Origin: an uncultured Bacilli bacterium
GTDB taxonomy: Bacteria > Bacillota_I > Bacilli_A > RF39 > UBA660
Assembly (NCBI GenBank): GCA_910586865.1
Contig: CAJUIY010000020.1
Location: 1-29,915 of the forward strand
Reading direction: 5' to 3'
Length of the DNA: 29,915 nt
Made by a program: the position numbers and the translations under genes. The first letter of the stretch is position 1. Each line of letters begins with the position of its first letter. Shown one piece after another: positions 24,201 through 29,915 of this stretch. The notes under the pieces are model-generated. The model was not told where the DNA came from, did not search any database, and saw only the letters and a program-made list of their open reading frames with translations.

Positions 24201-25026
24201 TCGTAATCGTTCCAATTGAGGCAATCTTATCATTTGTTTCAAACGTTGCTTCTACTGGAACCGTTACATGTACCGTAATTTCTTCTTTTCCTCCATATTG
24301 ATCTGTTTTTGTAATCACGGCATATCCTGGTCCTATGACCTCGATATTTCCCTCTTCATCTACTTTTACTACATTCCAATCACTACTGGTATAGGTATAA
24401 TCGCTTGGATTTTCTCCATCCTTGATTGGTACTTTTTCTTTTGATTCGGGTGTTAGTTCCATTTCACTCTTTTTAACAGGAATATTACTTTGTTCTGCCT
24501 CTGCCCTAATCTTGGTATAGAAAATAGTTCCTTGATTTTCCATGGTAGCATCTTGGTCCATCCATACTTTTAAAAGATAGGTATAAGTGGTTTTTCCATT
24601 AATCGTTCCCGTATCTAATATTCTATTTGGATTTACTCCCATTCTTGGAAGTAATCCACTACTAAGTTCTACCCCATCTCTTTCTAGACTATACTTAATG
24701 ATAGAGTCTGGCATTCTTTTCGCTCCAGCTTCTAAGCTTAAATCATCTAAGTAAAGTGTATATCTGCTACTAATGGTTCCTCGATTGATTAACTTAAATT
24801 GATAACCATCTTGTTCTTTTCCTTTCGTATCAGAAGTCGGAACTACATTTTCCATGTTAATTCCATTTGATGCTTCATCATCTAATACTAAATCTAATTT
24901 TCCAGCATGAATGACATGTTCTACATCACTTACTACGGAAATTTTCAACCATGCATAGGCGGCACTAATTAAAAACAATATACTTAATAATATTCCTAAA
25001 CTAATTACTTTTTTCTTATCTTCCAT
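21247..25026 (-). CDS. Large secreted surface protein: TasA/CalY-like head, Big2-like domain, Cys-pair repeats
   Basis: A 1259-residue exported protein. The signal segment (about 7-27) ends SAAYAW, the SipW-type pattern. Residues 30-180 match the TasA/CalY-like domain of the 26947-27540 protein, sharing HAGKL, NPNRILD and LWMD-type stretches. A bacterial Ig-like domain (about 185-257) follows. Then come repeats (about 258-705) each with a Cys pair ahead of xIxVP: Cys279/289, 362/377, 460/475, 552 or 556/567 and 646/661, plus a later pair 941/950. An InlB-like repeat (YHFKGWDT...LYAVW) lies at about 715-783. The C-terminus (about 1000-1259) ends GVRPVIELDKSKL, a module seen in Firmicute surface proteins. 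No sortase signal or C-terminal membrane segment is present. Confidence 0.88.
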   Translation of the reverse strand: MEDKKKVISLGILLSILFLISAAYAWLKISVVSDVEHVIHAGKLDLVLDDEASNGINMENVVPTSDTKGKEQDGYQFKLINRGTISSRYTLYLDDLSLEAGAKRMPDSIIKYSLERDGVELSSGLLPRMGVNPNRILDTGTINGKTTYTYLLKVWMDQDATMENQGTIFYTKIRAEAEQSNIPVKKSEMELTPESKEKVPIKDGENPSDYTYTSSDWNVVKVDEEGNIEVIGPGYAVITKTDQYGGKEEITVHVTVPVEATFETNDKIASIGTITNNTCNLTENNQTTCQISLPTVEVVDGYEFVGWSNDSNSHEGKKENIDISLDKKVLYPIVKVPGKELIANIVKQGEGVEDIETDSVRCTVKDTYNDETLNTKCEITLPNMIAKEGYEIIGWSTNSGATTGVAPGSKVEITGNTTYYTIYKKKSKTLTATFLLNGAKSLNRLDASELEAGGKLKLTCTVPESYSGGNQDTSCSIDVPTIEASDATPNVIGFNEDKDATRKSISDTITISENKTYYAITKSDVKTYTATFYRNGAESVDGDYSDTVNFSCNIECTYNGHPQEDSCSITVPSIEASSNTPKVLGFSTEKDLHEDDTEYLIPAEKISLKGNVSYHAQTTNDADIAYTATYQKGSHVVSIEKETDACTIPPSYNGRKREKSCTVEVPDYTVEEGYKKVGYSESKDATTGVTKITLKQDMTYYAIATKVSKTVEYYSEGELAGTSIVGPTENITLRDFEDLTINKTGYHFKGWDTKETASDIVYNNGERIDDLTEGETRKLYAVWIDDIAPVCTFSEFQDSYSVRDTFQMTVTCTDEGSGFVGNPGDMIMPETNSSHFENFMGNGSDLDVINFAFNPKSTPTGVCTYSENKDTMICNFDVNTISATNNGIIKVKEGAVSDKVGNKSKELTSGVLDVKGKTFSATFTTVDIEGVTNGTSTKKSCTTEGPSNFCKINLDDANLKDGYRWSGWGTEKDEKTGNINSISLYANSTFYPLVGPIFEEAYTYNQTAGAENYCVTGEEATCQATTCYQDDGTCPNGTIFKYAVKSDDQEKNYVNSLDDYIYYFYVLHDDGDKLTLQTRENAKREDGSFYGTNWNASEETVADGPTYVIRAVEEATDSWDYVNTINYTMGTTEFLGNANTDCWVDSSHAVHCNKISYSWEPKTAKARVITAQEASNVGCLEEQQSCPIWMYNYSNRCHSKGCPNEESATQENYATMSSAAVTDWAWLIYSEGRLARNNIHNLLRGVRPVIELDKSKLVR

Positions 25027-25066
25027 CTATTCAACACCTCACATAGTCTCATATTATATATACTAG

Positions 25067-25094
25067 GATATACCTAATCTTTTTGTTTTGTCAA
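25067..25094 (-). promoter_or_regulatory. Promoter for the giant surface protein
   Basis: Consensus TTGACA (25089-25094) with TATATC (25067-25072) on the minus strand, 16 bases apart. A second TATAAT-like stretch lies closer to the gene but lacks a -35. GAGGTG precedes the start codon by eight bases. Confidence 0.5.
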
Positions 25095-25147
25095 TTAATT
25101 TCAATAAAAATTTCATTATTTCGTCCTGAAACTGTTTACACACTACC

Positions 25148-25175
25148 TTGACAAATTTAGATTTTCTGTTATAAT
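25148..25175 (+). promoter_or_regulatory. Strong promoter for the plus-strand gene
   Basis: Consensus TTGACA (25148-25153) and TATAAT (25170-25175) are 16 bases apart, with a TGT extended -10. The expected start at about 25182 is only about six bases before a G8 run. Confidence 0.85.
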
Positions 25176-25187
25176 ATCAATCAAAAA

Positions 25188-25195
25188 GGGGGGGG
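25188..25195 (+). repeat. G8 homopolymer forming the ribosome site
   Basis: Eight consecutive G followed by AAGA and the ATG at 25200. The run takes the place of the usual AGGAGG site and lies near the 5' end of the transcript. Confidence 0.9.
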
Positions 25196-25199
25196 AAGA

Positions 25200-25940
25200 A
25201 TGGATATCATGCATTTATATGAACAAAGCGGTGACACGATTAATGTCTACAACTTCAATACTAATGGTAAAAAGGTAATTGACTTTAAGAAAAAAGAATT
25301 AGAAAAAATACCTAAAGAAGAAAGAGTAATAACATTCACAAAAGAGGTAGATTCTTCCTATATCTTCCATGAAGCTGTAAAAAGATTAGGTACTTATGCC
25401 TTCACGGAAAAGGACGAAAGACTACTTATGAATGCTTTGGAAATATTTGATCAACAACCAGTTACAAATAGCAAACTTTATTCTCAAGCATTATCATCTT
25501 TTTTGGATGGAAATTTTCATGACTCTATATTATTTACTATGCCAACATCTTCTAATAAAAAAGAACAATATTTTATTTCTACTTCTACACTGAAGGGGAT
25601 AAACGGTTTAATGACTAGATCAAGTATCAACGGATACATTTTTGATTGTGAAACTTTTCCAGTGATTCAACTTACCGAAAAATTATATTCCTTACAATTA
25701 TTAGTTCGTAATAATTCAAATGCTATTCTAAAAGATACCATTACAGATGAAATGTTAGAGCTTATGTCTTTATTTGAATTTACGAATGAGCCTATTAAAC
25801 AATTTAATATAAAAACGTTAAATGAATTATGTCAATTTGGATTATTACCAGAAGAGGAGAATGATAAAGTAAAAAAGAAAGTATGGCAATCAACTGAGTT
25901 ACTTCAAAAAGTAAGAGAAACCTATAAGAAAGAATTATAA
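25200..25940 (+). CDS. Hypothetical protein, the only plus-strand gene
   Basis: A 246-residue soluble protein with no signal peptide or membrane segment, not recognised. It begins MDIMHLYEQSGDTINVYNFN; the ATG at 25209 is an alternative start. The middle has FHEAVKRLGTYAFTEKDERL and a strand-rich segment (FISTSTLKGINGLMTRSSI...). The C-terminal third is helical and charged. It is transcribed away from the giant surface protein from a near-consensus promoter, and ends at a shared bidirectional terminator. Its neighbours are surface-protein genes, which suggests nothing firm about its role. The G8 ribosome site is unusual and might tune expression. Confidence 0.82.
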   Translation: MDIMHLYEQSGDTINVYNFNTNGKKVIDFKKKELEKIPKEERVITFTKEVDSSYIFHEAVKRLGTYAFTEKDERLLMNALEIFDQQPVTNSKLYSQALSSFLDGNFHDSILFTMPTSSNKKEQYFISTSTLKGINGLMTRSSINGYIFDCETFPVIQLTEKLYSLQLLVRNNSNAILKDTITDEMLELMSLFEFTNEPIKQFNIKTLNELCQFGLLPEEENDKVKKKVWQSTELLQKVRETYKKEL

Positions 25941-25962
25941 CATACGAAAAAAATTCCTAAAT

Positions 25963-26014
25963 AAAAAACATATCGAATGATTCCTTAATAGAAGAAAACA
26001 GATATGTTTTTTTT
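25963..26014. terminator. Bidirectional terminator between convergent genes
   Basis: Perfect 12-pair arms AAAAAACATATC (25963-25974) and GATATGTTTTTT (26001-26012) enclose a 26-base loop. T runs follow on the plus strand, and the A-rich arm gives T on the minus strand. The structure runs up to the stop of the minus-strand gene at 26013. Confidence 0.75.
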
Positions 26015-26879
26015 ATTTCATATCCATAGCTTCCTTCAATAAATTATCTAAGGTATGAATAATATAGCCTCTTTGTCTTATATAATTAATAATAGTTGGT
26101 AACTCTATTTCTGTTGAAGAATTAATAGGAAGTGATGCGATAGCACCCTTTGATAATTTTTTCTTGATTTCACTAAAAGGATAATTACCTGTCTTTATTG
26201 TCGGAATAATCGTATGAAGTTCTAACTTTGTACATAACTCTAGTACTTCTTTATTATCATATTCTGCATAACAATACTTTGGCTTTAAATTGGTAATACG
26301 ATTCACTAAATTTAGACTACTACTAAAGTATAATTCCTCATAACTATTATTATAATTTAAGACTTCTAACTCATGTCCTTCCTCTGCTAACGTAGTGGCA
26401 AGAGATTCATTGTTTTCAAGCCATAAACCATCTACAAAGAAAGTAGACAAAGCAGCATTTTCATTTAATATATTCACTATGTTTGTAATATTATCTCCTT
26501 GTTTTACAACAAACACTAGACTTATATCATTTTGAATACCACTACCCTCTTGAATATATTTATCATAATAATCTTCTACGGAGATTGTTGGCTCTACACT
26601 TTCGAAAACAGTCAAACTTTCATTATATTTACCGTATTGTTTCATTTTTTTGTAACTTTCTTTATAATTCACTTTCTTTCCACTAATACCAGGAACAATC
26701 TTATTTTTTTCTATTTTTGCATCTACTGGTTTCACTTCATGATGTGATGATTTTTCTTTAATACTTTTCATAATAGGATCACTATCTCTTATAAAATCTA
26801 CTACCTTTTCTGTATAAAAAAAACTAAAAGCACATAAAACCATGACAAGAAATACCTGAAATATTTTTTTTGTTTTCAA
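26013..26879 (-). CDS. Degenerate polysaccharide-deacetylase-like membrane protein
   Basis: A 288-residue protein with an N-terminal membrane anchor (about residues 5-23), a linker, and a NodB-like domain from about 110. Fold markers present are the opening strand ISLVFVVKQGD, the STFFVDGLWLENN strand-loop, GHELEVLNYNNSYEELY and the closing GYIIHTLDNLLKE, all typical of polysaccharide deacetylases. The catalytic motifs are not: the TFDDG Asp pair is replaced by FVVKQGD and the HxxxH metal site by NYNNSYEE. It therefore looks like a non-catalytic relative, perhaps a wall-binding or scaffold protein. The start is taken as TTG at 26879, six bases after AGGTG; the GTG at 26888 lies inside that site. 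A TGT-extended TATAAT lies at 26905-26910. Confidence 0.72.
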   Translation of the reverse strand: MKTKKIFQVFLVMVLCAFSFFYTEKVVDFIRDSDPIMKSIKEKSSHHEVKPVDAKIEKNKIVPGISGKKVNYKESYKKMKQYGKYNESLTVFESVEPTISVEDYYDKYIQEGSGIQNDISLVFVVKQGDNITNIVNILNENAALSTFFVDGLWLENNESLATTLAEEGHELEVLNYNNSYEELYFSSSLNLVNRITNLKPKYCYAEYDNKEVLELCTKLELHTIIPTIKTGNYPFSEIKKKLSKGAIASLPINSSTEIELPTIINYIRQRGYIIHTLDNLLKEAMDMK

Positions 26880-26918
26880 TAAAATCACCTAACTAATTAT
26901 ATGCATTATAACAAGTTA

Positions 26919-26951
26919 AATGAAAAATAAAATGGTTAAATCCATTTTATT
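26919..26951 (-). terminator. Terminator after the small TasA/CalY-like gene
   Basis: Perfect 10-pair arms AATAAAATGG (26926-26935) and CCATTTTATT (26942-26951) with a 6-base loop, followed by T on the minus strand. The stem overlaps the stop codon at 26947. Confidence 0.72.
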
Positions 26952-27540
26952 CTTGTATTTGTGTACTATTTACTTCTATTTGTGCTTTGAAGATAGCTCC
27001 TTGTTCTTCGTTTCCTGCATTATAGTCCATCCATAACCTTAGCGTATACTCATTATATTCATTGGGTTGTAAGGTCCCAGAATCCAATATTCTATTTGGA
27101 TTTTCTCCTGTTAAAGATAATAATTTTTTGGTATTTGTCAAAGCTTCCTTTATCGTTTTATCTTCATTATATTTCGTCTTTGCTAGATTATACTTAACGG
27201 CTTCATCACTCATTCTATTTTTTCCCTCTGTTATATCTAAATCGATTAGATTAACAACATAATTACTAGGAATATTCCCGTCATTTTTAATGGTAAAGTG
27301 ATACTCTTCGGTTGCCATCCCTTCCTCATCTGTCATGGGATAGGTGTTAGAAAGATGAATCCCTTCTGATAGTTCTTCATCTAGTTCTATGGATAGCTTT
27401 CCTGCATGTAACTTTACGGTTTTTGTTCCATGTAAAGTAAGCGTATACCAAGCATACGTTCCTCCTATTAATAAAATCATAATTACGATAGCAAAAAAAG
27501 ATATTTTTTTTAGATTTGATTTTGACACATTATCTTTCAT
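26947..27540 (-). CDS. TasA/CalY-like secreted protein with SipW-type signal peptide
   Basis: A 197-residue exported protein. The signal segment (about 11-31, FFAIVIMILLIGGTYAWYTL) ends in the TYAW pattern typical of SipW-processed TasA and CalY (camelysin) proteins. The mature domain has HAGKLSIELDEELSEG, the Gly-Asn-Ile-Pro-Ser strand, NPNRILDSGTLQPNEYNEYT and LWMDYNAGNEEQGAIF. It is the same domain as residues 30-180 of the giant protein at 21247-25026. TasA-type proteins form matrix fibres; CalY proteins were once called M73 peptidases. No sipW gene is in the window. AGGTAATAAC precedes the ATG, and the promoter is at 27565-27592. Confidence 0.85.
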   Translation of the reverse strand: MKDNVSKSNLKKISFFAIVIMILLIGGTYAWYTLTLHGTKTVKLHAGKLSIELDEELSEGIHLSNTYPMTDEEGMATEEYHFTIKNDGNIPSNYVVNLIDLDITEGKNRMSDEAVKYNLAKTKYNEDKTIKEALTNTKKLLSLTGENPNRILDSGTLQPNEYNEYTLRLWMDYNAGNEEQGAIFKAQIEVNSTQIQE

Positions 27541-27564
27541 GTTATTACCTACTTTCTTTTTTTT

Positions 27565-27592
27565 ATTATAACAAAAAAATGATAGAAGTAAA
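27565..27592 (-). promoter_or_regulatory. Promoter for the small TasA/CalY-like gene
   Basis: TTTACT (27587-27592) and TATAAT (27565-27570) on the minus strand are 16 bases apart with a TGT extended -10. Confidence 0.62.
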
Positions 27593-27623
27593 ATAGAATT
27601 TTGTTTTTTTATTTTCTGTTGAC

Positions 27624-27666
27624 AAAAAAAAAGAAGTTTACTCTTACTACTCGGAAAAAACTTCTT
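27624..27666 (-). terminator. Terminator of the hydrogenase-rubrerythrin operon
   Basis: Arms AAGAAGTTT (27631-27639) and AAACTTCTT (27658-27666) form a 9-pair stem with an 18-base loop, followed on the minus strand by a run of T. It lies ten bases past the rubrerythrin stop. Confidence 0.82.
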
Positions 27667-27676
27667 TGCTTATCAA

Positions 27677-28219
27677 TTATTCATAATTATCCGCTTTTAC
27701 TTCCATAAAGCTTTGTGGATGAGCACAAACTGGACAAACCGCAAGAGCTTCTGTTCCTTCGTAAACATATCCACAATTACGACATACCCAAATCTTGTTG
27801 CCATCTTTTTTGAATACTCTATCATCTTTAATATTTTGAAGTAATCTTAAATATCTTTCTTCATGTTCCTTTTCAATAGAGCCCACTTTTTCAAACAACA
27901 TAGCAAGACGAGTAAACCCTTCTTCTTTTGCTGTTTCTGCAAATTCTTTGTACATTTCAGTCCATTCGAATTTTTCGCCTGCAGCAGCATCTTCAAGATT
28001 AATCGTTGTAGTTGGAATTTCTCCACCATGTAATTCTTTAAACCAAAGTTTAGCATGTTCCTTTTCATTATTGGCTGTTTCTTCAAAAATAGCCGCTAAT
28101 TGTTCATAACCATCTTTTTTTGCTTTACTTGCGTAAAAAGTATATTTATTCCTTGCTTGTGATTCTCCTGCAAAAGCAGTCATTAAATTTTTTTCTGTTT
28201 TACTTCCTTTTAATTCCAT
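27677..28219 (-). CDS. rbr: Rubrerythrin
   Basis: A diiron protein that reduces hydrogen peroxide to water in anaerobes, taking electrons through a C-terminal rubredoxin-like centre. The 180 residues have the ferritin-like four-helix domain with Glu19 in GESQARNKY, the ExxH motif at Glu52/His55 (NEKEHAK), and a second EKEHE at 116-120. The rubredoxin domain has Cys146/Cys149 (WVCRNCGY) and Cys162/Cys165 (VCPVCAHP). All iron ligands visible in the sequence are present. GAGGAGG precedes the ATG. It starts 45 bases after the hydrogenase stop with no promoter between them, so the two genes are probably co-transcribed. Confidence 0.96.
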   Translation of the reverse strand: MELKGSKTEKNLMTAFAGESQARNKYTFYASKAKKDGYEQLAAIFEETANNEKEHAKLWFKELHGGEIPTTTINLEDAAAGEKFEWTEMYKEFAETAKEEGFTRLAMLFEKVGSIEKEHEERYLRLLQNIKDDRVFKKDGNKIWVCRNCGYVYEGTEALAVCPVCAHPQSFMEVKADNYE

Positions 28220-28264
28220 AATTTTACTTCCTCCTCGTTTATTTTATATTTATATTAAAAGAGA

Positions 28265-29593
28265 TTACTCCCCTAATATACCACTTTTATCTTGGTATTT
28301 TGTATGTAATAGTTCCATTGATTTCTCTCCTAATGGTTCTTTCAAATAACTACGATAAAGATCCATAATATCTGGATTATCAGAGCAACAACTATTTCCT
28401 AAGAAATCTCCCTCCTCTTCTAACCCTTTTTTTCTAAGAGCAACTGCTTCCTTTTGTTTGGAGATTGTTTTTAGAGGTTGTCCTCCGCCTCCAACACAAC
28501 CACCAGGACAGTTCATTACTTCAATAAAATCATACTTTTGATAATTACCATTTTCAATCCATTCTGAAATGTTTTTCATACCACTACAAACTAAGACTTT
28601 AAATTTTTCTTTTCCTATTTCAACTTCTGCTTCCAAGACTCCATCATAGCCTTCTATTTCTTGATACTCTATAAAATCTTTTTTCGCTTTTTTCTTTTCG
28701 ATTAAGTAATACAGATAACGTAGGGCAGCCTCCATTACGCCACCTGAAAATCCAAACTGAATACCAGAAGCACTACCTCGTTCCATTAGCTTATCAAATT
28801 CCTTCTCTTGCAAACTTCTTAAGTCAATCTCTTCTTCTCGAATCATCATTGCTAGTTCAGTTGTTGTAATAACATAATCTGTACCTGTTAATTCTTCTCT
28901 TTTGATTTCCGCCTTCTTCGCTGTACATGGAGTAATCGCAACAGTAATGATATCTTCCTCTTTCATAGAATACATACTGCTAAAATAGGTTTTGATGATT
29001 TTTCCCTGCATACTGATAGGACTTTTACAAGTAGATAAATGAGGAATTAATGTTGGATAATAAATCTCTAAAAATCGCACCCAAGAAGGACAGCAACTAG
29101 TAAATTGTGGTAAATTTCTTTTTTCTTTTTTTCTTTTTAGCATTTCATTTGCTTCTTCCATAATAGTTAAATCAGCACCAAAGGAAGTATCAAAAACGTA
29201 ATCAAATCCAATTTCCTTTAAAGCTGCTACCATTTTCGTCTCCAAATTTTTTCCTATTTCGAAATCAAATTCATCTCCTAAGGATACCCTAACAGCAGGA
29301 GAAGTAAAACCAATCACTATTTTTTCTGTATCTTTGATATAGTTTAGAACCTTTTTATAACAATACTTTGGTACAATGGCTCCAACAGGGCAATTCAAAA
29401 GACATTGTCCACAATGAATACATACTGCGTCTCTTGCTTTTTTTGGATTATATCTTACACCAACTTTATCTTGGCAGATTTTAGAGCACAAACCACAATG
29501 AATACATTTCTCTTCAATTCTTAAAATGGCAGGATTCTCCTTTGAAATAGGAATCGCACCTTCTATTTTTTTTCGATTTTCATACTTCTTCAT
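28265..29593 (-). CDS. Iron-only (FeFe) hydrogenase-type protein with two ferredoxin clusters
   Basis: Numbered from the GTG at 29608 (447 residues), it has a 2x[4Fe-4S] ferredoxin domain with CIHCGLCSKIC (Cys35/38/41/45) and CIHCGQCLLNC (Cys63/66/69/73). The FeFe-hydrogenase H-domain follows: L1 FTSCCPSW (Cys172/173), L2 ITPCTAKKAE (Cys228), L3 EVMNCPGGCVGGGGQP (Cys367/371). All H-cluster Cys are present, but the usual Met of MPC is Thr, a variant seen outside the classic group A. It could be a hydrogen producer or a redox sensor. The ATG at 29593 with GAGG nine bases upstream is preferred; the GTG at 29608 is an alternative. Promoter and Fur box lie at 29783-29832. Confidence 0.9.
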   Translation of the reverse strand: MKKYENRKKIEGAIPISKENPAILRIEEKCIHCGLCSKICQDKVGVRYNPKKARDAVCIHCGQCLLNCPVGAIVPKYCYKKVLNYIKDTEKIVIGFTSPAVRVSLGDEFDFEIGKNLETKMVAALKEIGFDYVFDTSFGADLTIMEEANEMLKRKKEKRNLPQFTSCCPSWVRFLEIYYPTLIPHLSTCKSPISMQGKIIKTYFSSMYSMKEEDIITVAITPCTAKKAEIKREELTGTDYVITTTELAMMIREEEIDLRSLQEKEFDKLMERGSASGIQFGFSGGVMEAALRYLYYLIEKKKAKKDFIEYQEIEGYDGVLEAEVEIGKEKFKVLVCSGMKNISEWIENGNYQKYDFIEVMNCPGGCVGGGGQPLKTISKQKEAVALRKKGLEEEGDFLGNSCCSDNPDIMDLYRSYLKEPLGEKSMELLHTKYQDKSGILGE

Positions 29594-29704
29594 TGATACA
29601 ATCCTCACAAACTCCTTCCAATAAAATAGGAATATCTTCTACTTATCTTTTTCTATCTTACTTACAAATTCAAATCATCATCATCAAAAATATCATACCA
29701 TTTT

Positions 29705-29770
29705 CTACCTTTTTTGCAGTACGAATAATATGAAGATAGATTGTTTCTGCTTGGTATTTCTATATTTCAT
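29705..29770 (-). CDS. Possible 21-codon leader peptide
   Basis: An ATG at 29770 with GAGG six bases upstream opens 21 codons, beginning MKYRNTKQKQSIF, in the roughly 190-base leader between the Fur box and the hydrogenase gene. It could be a leader peptide or the remnant of a lost gene. No family is recognised; the remaining leader (29594-29704) shows no clear structure. Confidence 0.3.
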   Translation of the reverse strand: MKYRNTKQKQSIFILFVLQKR

Positions 29771-29782
29771 CTTTTCCTCTAA

Positions 29783-29797
29783 TGATAATAATTATCA
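29783..29797 (-). promoter_or_regulatory. Fur box, perfect 7-1-7 palindrome
   Basis: TGATAAT, A, ATTATCA is an exact match to the Fur consensus TGATAATNATTATCA. PerR boxes begin TTATAAT instead. It covers about +1 to +14 of the predicted transcript, where bound regulator would block initiation of the hydrogenase-rubrerythrin operon. Confidence 0.85.
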
Positions 29798-29802
29798 ATA
29801 AA

Positions 29803-29832
29803 ATTATATCCTAGAAAAAAGAAAAATGTCAA
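29803..29832 (-). promoter_or_regulatory. Strong promoter of the hydrogenase-rubrerythrin operon
   Basis: Consensus TTGACA (29827-29832) and consensus TATAAT (29803-29808) on the minus strand are 18 bases apart, directly upstream of the Fur box. Confidence 0.85.
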
Positions 29833-29862
29833 CTACAAATTAAGCAGGACATCTCGACACTA

Positions 29863-29908
29863 TGATTAATTTATGATAATGTCTTAAGTATTAACTTTAG
29901 AAAATGTC
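29863..29908 (-). repeat. Tandem GACATT repeats at the right edge, possible IS end
   Basis: On the minus strand two copies of a roughly 21-base motif start at 29908 and 29883, exactly 25 bases apart: GACATTTTCTAAAGTTAAT and GACATTATCATAAATTAAT. The left window edge carries a third copy on the plus strand at 31-51. Multiple related repeats are typical of IS21-family ends. Confidence 0.45.
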
Positions 29909-29915
29909 TCGAAAA

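Noticed and set aside
23000..24900. DNA-level tandem repeats or a CRISPR array in the giant gene
   Set aside because: The repeats are visible only at protein level; no equal-length DNA repeats with spacers were found.
21247..25026. Giant protein as the substrate of the sortase at 3373-4185
   Set aside because: It ends GVRPVIELDKSKLVR without a sorting motif, hydrophobic segment or sorting tail.
26947..27540. TasA/CalY-like protein as an active M73 peptidase
   Set aside because: The peptidase label is historical; no catalytic motif is visible, and the domain fits fibre-type proteins better.
27847..28086. Second reading frame inside rubrerythrin on the same strand
   Set aside because: It is an overlapping frame inside an intact, well-conserved gene and has no ribosome site.

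Overview
The window is an AT-rich segment from an anaerobic, walled, low-GC Firmicute, most likely an uncultured gut Bacilli or Erysipelotrichia-like lineage; this placement is inference. The evidence is an mraZ-rsmH-ftsL-PBP division cluster, a class B sortase, a threonyl T-box leader, SipW-type signal peptides, strong AGGAGG ribosome sites, and a rubrerythrin next to an FeFe-hydrogenase-type protein. All recognised genes lie on the minus strand except one at 25200-25940. No tRNA, rRNA or CRISPR array was seen.

Layout, left to right. 1-3370 holds small hypothetical genes with their own promoters: a possible zinc-ribbon protein, a frameshifted membrane-anchored DcrB/PsbP-like protein, two unknown soluble proteins, and an unreported 40-residue membrane peptide at 2307-2429. 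3373-4185 is a class B sortase. 4292-8674 is the division operon, read mraZ, rsmH, ftsL, PBP2/SpoVD-like transpeptidase with two PASTA domains, then an RsgI-like membrane protein. It starts at a promoter followed by three 10-bp-spaced MraZ boxes and stops at a clear terminator. 8828-12434 is thrS with a T-box leader, followed by a TPR protein. 12480-14931 holds an unknown lipoprotein and a transglutaminase-like gene broken at a run of nine G. 14972-16523 holds a chloramphenicol-acetyltransferase-like gene and a HipA-like kinase. 16571-20387 is a tRNA-modification and repair operon (mtaB, recD2, small membrane protein). 20427-21155 is a DUF218/YdcF protein.

21247-27592 is a surface module. It has a 1259-residue secreted protein with a TasA/CalY-like head and Cys-pair repeats, a divergent gene whose ribosome site is a run of eight G, a degenerate polysaccharide-deacetylase-like protein, and a second small TasA/CalY-like protein. 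27631-29832 is a hydrogenase-rubrerythrin operon whose promoter carries a perfect 15-bp Fur box at the expected transcription start.

Both window edges carry copies of the same degenerate 21-bp motif (core GACATTTTC), pointing inward. This looks like the multi-repeat termini of an IS21-type element and suggests the contig ends at a repeated insertion sequence.

The main points of interest are: the G9-interrupted transglutaminase-like gene and the G8 ribosome site as possible phase-variable loci; the Cys-pair repeat protein; the deacetylase-like protein without its catalytic motifs; the Fur box on the hydrogenase operon; and the RsgI-like gene at the end of the division operon.
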